64,000 bases of DNA from Argopecten irradians (lineage: Eukaryota > Mollusca > Bivalvia > Pectinida > Pectinidae), in NCBI RefSeq assembly GCF_041381155.1, contig NC_091136.1, positions 46,118,284-46,182,283 of the forward strand, written 5' to 3'. The position numbers and the translations under genes were made by a program. This document shows positions 15,201-25,000 of this stretch, in pieces (the first letter of the stretch is position 1; each line of letters begins with the position of its first letter). Below the pieces are notes generated by a model. It did no database searches. It was not told the origin of the DNA and saw nothing but the letters and a program-made list of their open reading frames with translations.

Positions 15201-15208
15201 GCAGCCAT
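3289..15208 (-). CDS. ATG14: ATG14/Barkor autophagy regulator, 9 coding exons
   Basis: Subunit of the autophagy class III PI3-kinase complex (with Beclin 1, VPS34, VPS15) that directs it to phagophore sites on the ER. Coding exons in transcript order: 15208-15015, 14123-14061, 12539-12503, 11312-11231, 10912-10678, 10058-9886, 9457-9307, 7136-6963, 3622-3289. All introns are GT-AG and the phases agree, giving 480 aa (human about 492). Seen: N-terminal cysteine pair motif C34-x2-C37 and C46-x2-C49, matching the family's ER-targeting repeats; a charged coiled-coil-like stretch at about 65-200; the conserved ISAALCYASQLV and NVLYLCFSQ blocks; an acidic linker; and an amphipathic C-terminal end with SAAASLVSFF, which fits the membrane-curvature-sensing BATS domain. 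The start is the first ATG of the cysteine-motif exon. Exon 3 is only 37 nt and its acceptor was chosen because it alone keeps frame. Introns carry many repeats. Family identity is certain; exon 3 boundaries are the weakest part. Confidence 0.95.
4040..6500. repeat. Minisatellite (43-bp and 29-bp units) in ATG14 intron 8
   Basis: About 2.5 kb of tandem units. The long unit is about 43 bp: a core GTYGACTATAGTCRAC followed by AGGATTTTACCCTCC and a CTCTTCCCC stretch. The short unit is about 29 bp and lacks 14 bp spanning the second half of the core. Units carrying GTCGAC on both sides of TATA form a perfect 16-bp palindrome. A higher-order pattern of long and short units repeats near 4590-4780, 4960-5150 and 5240-5430. 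On the ATG14-sense strand it is purine-rich. The unit length is not a multiple of three, so open frames inside it are chance. Likely a VNTR. Confidence 0.95.
7215..8270 (-). repeat. GC-richer repetitive block, possibly a solo LTR fossil
   Basis: Within ATG14 intron 7. Base composition is richer in G+C than its surroundings. On the minus strand it has a promoter-like TATAAAAGGGG near 7990-8003 and, downstream, an AT-rich AATAAA-like stretch near 7540, the order expected in a long terminal repeat. I could not fix both ends or a target duplication, so the LTR reading is only a suggestion; no internal genes are present. Confidence 0.25.
8731..8930. repeat. Partial tandem duplication
   Basis: Three copies of a block starting agtattcaaggtaaact at about 8731, 8815 and 8854; two of them are followed by aactaataggtgtaacaatc. 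Intronic (ATG14 intron 7), non-coding. Confidence 0.7.
10156..10345 (-). mobile_element. SINE-like fragment
   Basis: Reads gtttggtttaacatcctatt on the plus strand, the inverse of the tail of the SINE at 12602-12800 (guttural end ...ttaaaccaaacaaacc). The rest is degraded. Lies in ATG14 intron 5. Confidence 0.45.
10983..11090. repeat. Tandem repeat, 4 copies of about 27 bp
   Basis: Four copies of actatggatgtatctgatga followed by a short A run of varying length, between ATG14 exons 4 and 5. Confidence 0.9.
11436..11585. repeat. Tandem repeat, 3 copies of about 52 bp
   Basis: Each copy holds ttgtctctattggtgac, then gaatgatgtcaaaag, with modest divergence. Lies in ATG14 intron 3, just upstream (in transcript order) of exon 4. 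Confidence 0.85.
12044..12408 (-). mobile_element. TTAA-flanked MITE, family A, copy 1
   Basis: Ends TTAA-AGATGCGTCACCGC and GCGGTGGAGCATCT-TTAA; about 365 bp, AT-rich inside, no transposase. Same family as 50796-51165 and 63677-64000 but in the opposite direction. TTAA at both edges fits piggyBac- or Kolobok-type target sites. Intronic in ATG14. Confidence 0.9.
12602..12800 (+). mobile_element. tRNA-derived SINE
   Basis: About 200 bp. The head has a degenerate pol III A box (tggttaagatgtc) and a B box aggttgaatccc. A central block ggtttttctacgggtattcc and tcctccaccaacaaacc follow, then a tail ttaaaccaaacaaacc. The central block recurs, inverted, in the SINE at 21487-21652. Confidence 0.75.
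12855..13556. mobile_element. Non-autonomous long-TIR transposon with 11-bp target duplication
   Basis: 702 bp with inverted ends of about 72 bp (outer AACTTCGCTAGCCAAGGG against AACTTTGCTAGCAAAGGG; inner ACCCTTGGCATATCT). Directly flanked by GAGTCCAGACC at 12844-12854 and 13557-13567, an 11-bp duplication. Long TIRs with 9-11 bp duplications fit Mutator-like elements. The interior (a short frame from 13030 starting MAAPYETRVLF) shows no transposase. Lies in ATG14 intron 2. Confidence 0.85.
14402..14809. mobile_element. TTAA-edged MITE, family B, copy 1
   Basis: Begins TTAAAGGCCCACTACCTTTC and ends with the inverse GGAAAGGTAGTGGCCCTTTAA; about 408 bp, with an internal gacgacggcgggaaacat block shared with 33065-33412. 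Lies in ATG14 intron 1. No coding capacity. Confidence 0.9.
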
Positions 15209-15289
15209 GTTTACTAATAGAACATTCTAATTTCGAATACGGAAAAGCGGACACAATAATCCGGAATTGAAAAAATATATCGGAGCCTA

Positions 15290-17850
15290 CATTTTGACCT
15301 AGATTTATTATAACAAGGTTTCATTGTGTATAAAATAGCTTCAGGGACAATAGCTAACAGGATTAACAATATTTTGGGTAAAATTTTTAATTCTGACCAG
15401 ACAGGTTTTATTTCTGGACGATGTTTACACAGGGCCATGTATAGTCTCTATATGAAAAAATAGCCAGAAATACATAGTTTATTTATATGTATTTCTGGCT
15501 ATTTTCTCATATAGAGACTATACATGACCCTGTGATATTTAGGAGAGAACACAAGATTAATTTACGACATCATGCAGTACACTGAGGAATATGATAGTCC
15601 TGGAATGTTTTTAATTGATTTCGAAAAGATTTTGACTCCGTTTCCTGGAAATTTATTGATAAAACTCTGAAATGCTTTAATTTAGGAAATAGTTTAAGAA
15701 ATTGGATACAAGTTTTATATCATAATGCCAGCTTTGCAATTAATAAATGCGGTAATTTGTCTTTATATTTTTAATATTATGCGCGGTTATCGTCAAGGCG
15801 ATCCAATCGCCTCTTATATATTTATCATGTGTGCGGAAGTCTTAGCTATTCGTATTAGAAATAACAGAAACATTGTTGCTATAAATATAGGTAATTGTAG
15901 TATTTTAAATTCTCAATGATACTTCTCTAATACTTGAAGGACCTGAAAACTCTTTGAAGGCAGCTGTTACAGAATTAAATATTTATGCAAAAATTTCAGG
16001 ACTTAAAATAAATACAGGAAAATTCCAGGCTATTTAGAAAAATGTAAGTGATACACTTATTCCGAGTTTGAACTTGCAATGGGGAGTTACTAATTTACAC
16101 TTCTCGGCATTGACTTTCATGTTGATTTTCATAAAATACCAAAAATTATGTAAACTAAAAAACTTAATTCAAACATGGAACAAAAGGAACATATCTCCTA
16201 TTGGTAGAGTATGTATCAAAAAAATCTCTCTTAATTTCTCAGTTAAATCATCTTTTTATTTCACTTCCAAATCCAGATGAAAATTTTATAAAACATCTGA
16301 ACATAGTTCTTTTTTCCTTCATTTTCTTTGGAATAGTAACTCAGATGAAGTTAAGCGAGATGCAGTTATCCAAAATTATATAGATGGAGGTTTGAAAATG
16401 ATCCATCTTACATTGTTTATAGATTGATGAAAAATAGGCTGGATAAGAAGAGTATTCAGATCAAATGGTAAATGGCATAAGATTCTAAAAACTTAAGTAA
16501 ACTCTCTTTATTTGGTAAACTGTGGAAGTGAATATCTTAATAAAATTATATCATATTGTAAGAATGATTTTTGGAAGGATGTATTTACAGCATGGTTCAA
16601 ACTAAGATTAAAGGATAACCAATAAGAAGCGGAAAAACACTCTGTTCTTAAGACACCAATATGGTGCAATAAAAACATTATTGTTGGAAATAAAAGTATT
16701 TTCTACCAATCATGGTTTAGAAAAGCAATTTAAGTTATACAGGACCTGTTAAAAAGTGTTTCTCTATGTTCATTCCTTACATATGATGAATTTGCGAGTA
16801 TTTATGGTGTAATTATTATATTCAGTATCATGGACCGATATCCAGCATTAAAATGTATCTGAAGAATGTAAATTTACCAAATGAAAAAATATTTTATCCA
16901 ATTATTCCCTTTAGTCTTAAAATTAAACTGAAAAGAGCTCATTTTTCAAAAAAATAATACTGTAATAACTAGTCAAGCTAAATGGTGAACCTCTTTTGAC
17001 CGTGATCAAGAAACATGGAAAGATATATACAATATACCCTTCATCTCTACCAATAATACTAAACTTCAGTGGTACTAACAACTAACACTTATCTTTGTAA
17101 AATTGGTCTCTCTAATAATACTCACTGTTTGTTATGTTCTTTAGAAAGGGAGACAAAACGTTACAGTGCGACGTCCACATAACATTGTAGCGACACATCG
17201 TGTGCCTACTGGGCTCTCATTTATTTTGGGAATGCTCTAAAGTTCAGAACTTTTAAGCTAATGTTGAAAGTCTTTTGTATATTCAGTTTATACCATTTGC
17301 AATTAATAAAGAAATTATTCTTTTTGGAAAACTTAGTCATAACGGCATATATCAAAGAATAGATAATGAAATTGTTTTTTATCAAACACTCTATTTACAA
17401 AACAAGATGTTTACATGGTTCATTAAATGTGACAGCTTTTTTAAACTCTATTTAAGATTATTACTAAGTTCAAAAGTATATAGCTTTTGGTAAAGGAGAA
17501 AAAAATAATAGATTCAATAAGGATTTTGTAAAAATGGTTAAAACTAGTGGAACTTGCAAACCCCTGACAGTTTGTCCATATTTTAAATTGAAATGAAAAT
17601 AGCTATTTCTACATGTTTTTCCATGTGTCATGCTTGCACTATGTATACATTTGCATAGATCTGTGAACTGATATCCATTTTCTGTCCTTTTTTTCTTTCC
17701 TTTTCTGTCTTTCCCCTTATGTTAATTGTTTATTTATTAGTTTATATGCCATCCCTCTTCATACCCTTATCTCCCTTTACCTCCTTCCCCCCTTCCCATC
17801 TGTCTTTTTTTCTTACTCCCTGCCCCCTTTTCATAAATAATAATAAAAAA
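15290..17850 (+). mobile_element. 5'-truncated, decayed LINE (ORF2-type reverse transcriptase)
   Basis: Translated pieces in several frames give reverse-transcriptase motifs in order: ASGTIANRINNIL, DQTGFISGR, ENTRLIYDIM, then FLIDFEK, RGYRQGDPIASYIFIMCAEV, SGLKINTGK, and later a C-terminal CCHC-like HLFWEC block near 17220-17250. This is the order of an L1/Tx1-type ORF2 with a zf-RVT end. There are many stops and frameshifts, no ORF1 and no endonuclease, and the palindrome 15428-15534 sits inside. A pyrimidine-rich 3' region runs to about 17850. A second short piece of the same tail is at 18186-18222. Confidence 0.88.
15428..15534. mobile_element. Palindromic MITE (CACAGG family), copy 1, inside the LINE
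   Basis: 107-bp near-perfect palindrome starting CACAGGGCCATGTATAG and ending with its inverse. Flanked by atgttta (15421-15427) and atattta (15535-15541), a 7-bp target duplication with one mismatch. Removing element and one duplicate rejoins the LINE reading GRCLGENTRLIYD, so the insertion is younger than the LINE. Confidence 0.92.
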
Positions 17851-18222
17851 GACAATGTAATTTCTAGTGTATGAGAGGAAAATGCCAGAATGAAAGAAAA
17901 TTGGAGTAATGTGCATGTATATGTGGTAAATGTAGTCTTTGTTAAAACATTGTTTGGAAAATATTTTTTTTAATGTAGTAGGGAAGTCGGTACATTCTCT
18001 ATACATCTAGAGGATGTACTATTTTGCACTACTATTGAATAGGAAGATATTCATCTATTTGAAATAAGAATTCCCCCCACCCTCATTTTTCTTTGTCAAT
18101 GCGTTCCATTGTTCGTTACAGATAGCGATAATGTAAAATGTTTGGGATTTTATCCCAGCCAACTACCTTAAAGAATATTATCATGTTCAAAAATATATAG
18201 CTTTTGGAAAAGGAGAAAAAAA
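17475..18222 (+). repeat. Direct repeat of LINE tail sequence
   Basis: The 37-bp block gttcaaaagtatatagcttt... at 17469-17512 recurs at 18184-18222 with two or three changes, about 715 bp apart. This suggests two LINE 3' pieces side by side. The DNA between is pyrimidine-rich and non-coding. Confidence 0.6.
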
Positions 18223-18329
18223 CCTTTTAAAACATTTACTATCATCATTTTTTATTCCTCAAAAGTTAAGAGTACGTGGAAATAATAATAAAAAATCTGT
18301 TTGAAGTCTGTATGAAGTCTTTTTGATTT

Positions 18330-18680
18330 AAACGTCCGTGATGCAATAACTGGATATTGTATTCAATGTATTTTCATTTATATTGTATAACATTTATATT
18401 CAACAATTCTAAATTTGTATTGTATGTAGCGTATTTTATTCAATATTTGAATATCTGTATTCAATATTTCGCATTTGTATTATAAAAAATGTATTCAATG
18501 ATCTGTATTCATATTCGTTAATATTTCAATTGTGTTGTATATGTTGCATTTGCATGTGTATGTACATGTAAGTTTTTAATTTATATTGTAATAATATAAT
18601 TTGAATTTTATATCACCATCTACAATAATGAAAATACATCGAATATATACATCCAGTTATTGAATAATGCATCAACGTTT
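18330..18680. mobile_element. MITE with AAACGT inverted ends
   Basis: Left end AAACGTCCGTGATGCAATAA and right end inverse ATTGAATAATGCATCAACGTTT, with the inverted inner motif actggat/atccagt. AT-rich interior with many short tttgtattgt-like words. Confidence 0.7.
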
Positions 18681-18689
18681 GACGCATTT

Positions 18690-20116
18690 TTGCCATATAT
18701 ATATATGATTTTTTTCTGAAGTATAATGTACAATGTAGTTCGATCTATAAAGATATAATGGATATTCCTTGTTTATTGATGAATATCAGTTAGTTATATA
18801 TTTCATCGAGTGAGATGGAAACTTTGATATTTTTTACGGGTGCGAAAATAAAAATCCATTCCTTGTATTTACAGTTTTTCACGATAATCGAGTCATTCAT
18901 ATGTTCCCACCAAAAGTGGGGTCATGACCCCACGTTGCTACGCCAGCGATTATTCCCGTAACAATAGAATCGCTGCACGTGTTGTACTATATCATTACAC
19001 ACTGGTAATGATAATGCTAGAAAGCATGGCTATTGAGTCCATGTCAGTGCAAACTGTAAATATAAACTAATGACATAACAATAAAAATGATATTTTCACA
19101 GTCACTGCTGAATTCCGATTAGTCAAAAGCGAGTGAAAATATCAAAAAAATATTTATGTGATAAAAAGTATCTTAAATTTGTGTTCATTTCATAAGGCTC
19201 ACAAAAATAAAAACTTCTTAGGCTCGTTTTATAAAATCTCATATGAAATGAACACTCATGTAAGATCCTATATAATTTTCATTGCGAAAAATATAATACG
19301 TGTTATTTTTGATACCAATTTTTGTAGTTGAAAATAAATAATGAACATATCAACGAGGTGTGTATTTGTAAATATACGATTTGTGATATAATATCTTTCG
19401 TTGTAAGTATAGAGACTTGTGAAGAATGTCTCTAATCACTGTTTCCAGCGCGTTTGGAGTCAAAGGTCTGTAAAGGAGACGGGCATAAAGGCTCACACAA
19501 ATAGCTGAATGTGTCTTTGAACAGCCGAAGTTGGAAGAATAGGTCGTGGCTGGAAACAGTTGAAACACAATCGATTGATAACCTTCTGGATCAAACCTCC
19601 AGATAGATAACACGACGATTGACGGACTCCCGAATAAACCACCAATGGCATCTGTCGTACCAATGAACGCTCACTTATATTAACGAGCTACTGCATGTGA
19701 CACAGAACAACACCCAAAGGTACTCCTAGAGAGGATTGCATGAAAGTCCCCAAAAATGGTTAATTACGAGAACGTAAAGCACTGCTTGCACAAACAGCTG
19801 ACAGCTGACAGCAACTTACCTGATCAGATATTAATGTCCGTTGTACAAAGAACAAATTTACGGTCAGAAAATACACCAGTATACCGATGACCTGTATATT
19901 TTTTTGACACAACACATTCAGACAGTCAGCGTGCTGTAGAACATGGCAAGCAATGCACATGTCTTTGAACAAGGAGCGAACCTATTACAATGGCCAACAA
20001 TGGAGACAAGGACACTACATTATGTTGTTTACAATTGTAGAAATTGGCTGTTGATGGTATAATGTCACTGACTGACCAAAGTAGGAGCTATGATTGGGTT
20101 GGGATATAGCACCAAA
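18690..20116. other. No gene recognised; repeat-like AT-rich DNA
   Basis: Contains short inverted words (tgttcatttcata near 19182 against tatgaaatgaaca near 19241) and sequence near 18810-18850 and 19125-19150 in which gagtgagatgg / gcgagtgaaaatatc mark diverged repeat ends. The longest minus frame, 19350-19613, resembles nothing I know. Confidence 0.4.
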
Positions 20117-20227
20117 TGGTTGATTCTGTGTCAGGGGAGGAAGAGGAGGAAGACGAAAGTTATAATAGTGATGACAGACAAGCTGCTAATGAACGTGGAC
20201 AAGATGAGACACCGACGAACGGTCTAT
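20117..20227 (+). other. Short acidic open frame ending at a splice-donor-like site
   Basis: ATG at 20117 opens a 37-codon frame rich in Glu and Asp (EEEEEDES then NSDDRQAANE) and runs into caa-gtaagac, a good 5' splice site. It could be a first coding exon of an unrecognised plus-strand gene, or part of a decayed transposon N-terminus. I found no convincing next exon. The plus-strand stretch 20320-20460 has words vaguely like a Tc1 helix-turn-helix, too weak to call. Confidence 0.25.
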
Positions 20228-21042
20228 GTCAAGTAAGACATTGGACGACATAAAATTAATTTAGTACAAGTAAAGTTCAAACTGCATGGCGTTTGAATAC
20301 TATTGTAAGTTTATCTCTACAGATGGGAAGGTTTTGTACATAACCCGGAGAATGTCCTAGGCGGCAACAGCAAGACATTGGACCAAGTGTAACGCGATGC
20401 TGAACGTTATCAACACAGTACCGCAACATTATTTGAAAATAGGCTGATCGGCAACGACAAAACGGCAAGAACATGAAATTAGATAATCGAATGACGGTCT
20501 CTTCCAGATTTAGTCTCGTAGCTTTATTGTATCGTGTTTTGTTTAAAAAGCTGTTATAATAATAGAGCTGAATTTGTCACGGGACGAAAATGCACAAAAT
20601 TAATGGAAGAAAGTGTGCCAAGAACTAGGACTTGTTTGCGGACCGGGTGTTGCGATGGGAGATATGAAGGTCTTTGTGGATATTGGGTGCATAGGTTTTT
20701 CCAATAACATTACTACGAATAATATTAACTGCGTCGCAGAAAGTCACAGGACTGGGTAATGGAGAGGGAATACAGATGTAAAGAGGCATAACTGCCCAGA
20801 CAGGTGAACGGGGCTCCAGGTAAGTTTGAATGAAAAGAGATGACAGTACGAGAGAATATCGAGAGAATCGCTGGAGCGCAGTGATTGTAGTTGATTTAAA
20901 CAATATTTTATTCAATTCAATAACGATACAGTACAATATACATGTCAAAAATGGGTTTGTAGTTCACACTCATATGGTGGCAGTACATGTAGGTATGTAT
21001 CTGCACAGTGAGCCTTTTGGTCAATCAATTTGAATAACGCTC

Positions 21043-21112
21043 CGAATTATTTTCAACCAGTAGATATGAGATATAAATGAATTATTTTCAACCAGTAGAT
21101 ATGAGATATAAA
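21043..21112. repeat. Exact 35-bp tandem duplication
   Basis: Two adjacent copies of gaattattttcaaccagtag plus atatgagatataaat, without mismatch that I can see; a very recent duplication. Confidence 0.95.
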
Positions 21113-21486
21113 TGTACATTAATTAAAAGTTCGTCTTTACCATTTCCTCATCTATTTAAAACTAGACTTGGCATTTTGCTCCACTTCGAAGCTCTTCAAT
21201 ACGCTCCAATTGGAGTTGTATTTGAGCGTGTCGTAGAGAATCGCAGTGGAGTGGAATTACGTTTACAAGGTTAATTAGGTCTGATTAGGCTACGATAAGT
21301 TTGGAGATTTTGATAACAATGTTTCTAGGGTCATGGTTTCCCATACGACGACGTAACTTACTTCGGTGTAGTCAGACTTTAGATCATCGTCATTTTCAAT
21401 AAGCTAATATAAACTTTATTTCTTTTACATCGATTGAGAAACAAGTTATACAACTTATGTAATTCACTGTCGATTGTCCGGATGTA

Positions 21487-21652
21487 AGCGCGCGAGAAGT
21501 CTTAGTGTGGGAGAAAACCGGAGTACCCGGGAAAACCCCACATGATCGGCCAGGTGATCCCCAACCCTTTCACGTCCGTGCCGGGGATCGGACCCCGGCC
21601 GGCTAGCTAGGTGAAAGGCGAGTGGCTGGGCCACTACACCATCCGATCAGCC
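21487..21652 (-). mobile_element. tRNA-derived SINE, minus orientation
   Basis: Read on the minus strand: a tRNA-like head (ggatggtgtagtggcc as A-box region, gggtccgatcccc as B box), then a body containing cccgggtactccggttttct, the same central core as the SINE at 12602-12800. GC-rich against its surroundings. Confidence 0.8.
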
Positions 21653-22096
21653 TGCAATAAGCTAATGAATCAGACAAACGCAATCGATTCTTTATCAACA
21701 GTAAACAGAAATTGTCAAAACCGCAATAATATTTTAGCGCAAAGTGTTTGGCGAGAATACCACTAAGATAATCATTTACTGTAAGATATTGTATTTCATG
21801 GAGGGCTTTCCGCAAAAAGTATGTAGTACCGAAGCATGTACATAAACTATTACAAATCTAATACAAAGGTATACGGTATTGCCATGACCATAACATACAC
21901 CTATCCATTATAATATGAAGTATGTTTTATTGAATTAGGTAATGTAACACAACATGTCAAGCGGCCCGCTTGTAAATTGTGTGCGTTACAAAACTCCACT
22001 GTGAGAGAGATCATCTGTATTCTGGCCAGGTCAACACAAGTTTGCATTCGATACATCACAGGCAAACAAAAAATCAATTTATTCATGAAATATAAA

Positions 22097-25000
22097 TCAC
22101 AGTTTAGTAGATTCATCCTTTTTACTATTGTCAATTTTTGCTGCCATGGACGGAACTGCAATAGTGGTGTCTTCTTCAGTAGGGGGAGGAACATACACCT
22201 TGTAAGCTATCGTAGCAAATACGACGCCCATAAACTTAATAGCTGCAAACCACACCATCAGTCGAACTCCCAGATCGAACTTCCGATAGGTCCAACAGGA
22301 TCCGGTTTGTCCACAGGTCTCCTGCCACACTGAGCATGCACTGTCTATAATGGCCCCTAGTAATATTGGTCCAGGTGTTGTCCCTGTGAAATTCAATATA
22401 TGCATGTATTCGAATGAAAGTCGTAAATATGTCCAATACCAGTTATTTGGTAATTCTGGACAAAAGACACAAATATATATCTATCTATTAGTTTTATTTC
22501 AATCGAATGGTAATTGTGATATTCCCACTCAAGGAAGAAACCATTTTGCTTTTGTCATGAGGACTAAAAGTGTCATTAACGTTGCGCGTATCTGAAATAA
22601 TTGCATGCATGATTACCTAATAATCTAACCACCAATAGCTCAACTCCAATAGCGAGAGATCTCTGATTTGGGGGGACACATCTACAAAATAAGAACGAAA
22701 CTCAGTGTAAATGTAAACAATATAACATATCATGATTCATTTGTCATATTTATTATATTAATCAACCAAGGCGAAGTGAAGTCTATATTGATATAACTGA
22801 CATCCAATACGTATCATTATGACGTCACTTATGTTGACGTGGGATACGTCAACTGATCACCATCAACATGTCTGTACCATCGTATGGATCAAATTATCGT
22901 TGATAAACGGTTTTCATGGTCTAACCTCAACAGCTTTAGCAGAAACCCCAGAAATGAGTAAATAATGTAAATATCAGTATTACACATTAGTTTCTGCGTG
23001 AAATCTATGGTCTTCAGTGTAAAACAAGTGTGTCGCATTAGTATAGCACGAAGCAAAACTGTCAGTGTCATTTAAATAATAACTATTTTGTCAAAATAAG
23101 AATGTAAAATGGAATGGACACATATAGAAATATGTTATTTACCTGAACGTTGCAGTAGTACTTGCTGGCATGGTCATGAAAGTGAGGAGTAAGTTAAAGA
23201 ACAGCAGTATACAGAACACATAGAACCACACACACTGGTCAGTACACGATCCTCCTATAGCATCACTCGGTACCGCCGACTGGGATGGACCACTCATTTT
23301 TACCGAGATACAGCTACAGTTGTAGTACTCCTGGCGGACATGAAATTAATGCATCAGTAGTATGTAATAAAGAATGCTATAAGAAATCATAATACAAGTA
23401 TATTTTTCCGGATTCACTATCTATTTTTTAAATCAAAAGAAGCATTCTGAAAACGAAATTTTGCAATTTTGATATCGCATTGTTTCCAATGTTATCTTTC
23501 TCTATAAGGTACACAGATACGTCTGCATCAAAAATAATTATTTTTTCATTTATAAGGCTTGCAACCCATCGTAGGAAACTCACGAATCACTGCTGTATCA
23601 CAAACGGTAAAGTCGTTCGTTTCCGACGATGCTTGCAACCAAATTATAAAGTACAATTTTGTAGTCGAAAAAATCGAGCATATATCATAGAGCATTCAAA
23701 CTCAATGCAGATAGCTTATTTTCTCATGTTTATAGATGTGCAATACAATATGATAATTGTTAGTAGGGAGGGTGTTTGGAGGCTATATACCTTGACGTCA
23801 CCGATGACGTTGACATCTGTACACCCGGCGTGACACGGAGTGAAGTACACGGTGTGGTTACCGTCACAAACAGGTTCGTACCCGGATGTAGTACAATGGC
23901 AGTCCCGGTTACAGGTAGACGATAAGCCAGACTGTGAGCTTTACAAATAAACGATAGATTTGTTGAATGAATATTTTAATTTAAAAAAAATCAACATTTA
24001 ATAATCCATTGATTTTTAGTTAATGAGATGCAATTAGAGTCGTCAAATTATTATATTTTCCACAATTATTTCGTACATATATTTTATATCTCAAAGTTAT
24101 TTCACACAAAGCAAAGTAACCAGAATTTCTTGTAAAACCAACTCCGACATCATTTTATCATTTTATATCGTATCTTGAGTGGCTCCATCATTTCCTGACT
24201 TCGTCATTTTCATATAAATTGTTGTATTCTGTATACAGTTTGCATTTTAGATTGTATGAAATGGTTCAATAGTGCAACTTTACCTTTCGTATTTGTAGTT
24301 TATAGAAATTCCAGCTAACGGTTGACTTGGACAGCTAGCGAGGAAGGACGGAGCAATAAGCATACAAATGAACATACATATCGCACAGTAGCGTATTATT
24401 CCTGGAAACTTCCAGTCGAATCTCTTCACGAGGTATCCACCCAGTAACATCCCGCCACCTGATCCGGGAATGGTGATCAGACCTTTTCAACAACCAATGA
24501 AAAGAGTGGGGAAATATACTAGTCTTATGGTACTCAACAACCAATGAAAAGAGTTGGGAAATATACTAGTCTTATGGTATATAAGAATGCAAAAAAAGCA
24601 CATCCGATGTAAAAATGCTGGATAAGGTAGTTGAAAAATCAATATAAAAGAGGAGAAATTATTAAAATACAATGATAAAGTTTCAACGTTAACTCTTTAT
24701 ATACATGTATTTGATTATAAATTGAAAAAAAATGTTTTTACAATATCAATTTTGAAAATCTTGGTAAGCCTTATAGTTTCATATCGAGGTAAAGATAAAA
24801 TGTCTGAACAAACAAAGTAAGTTTTTATCACTTACCCATTATAAGGCCAGCTTTTGTAAGGTCGACATGGTAGAACTCCTGTAGTAATTTGGCGCCAAAT
24901 GTTGCCAGGCCACCAATGATTAGAGCTTCCGCTGTAGCCGACAGACACGTGAACAGGAAAGCGGGATTTCTAACCTGTGATTGGTCCAATTGTAGTACAA

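Noticed and set aside
20300-20460. Possible Tc1-like helix-turn-helix coding remnant
   Set aside because: Only scattered word similarity, with stops in every frame and no DDE motifs; not enough to name an element.
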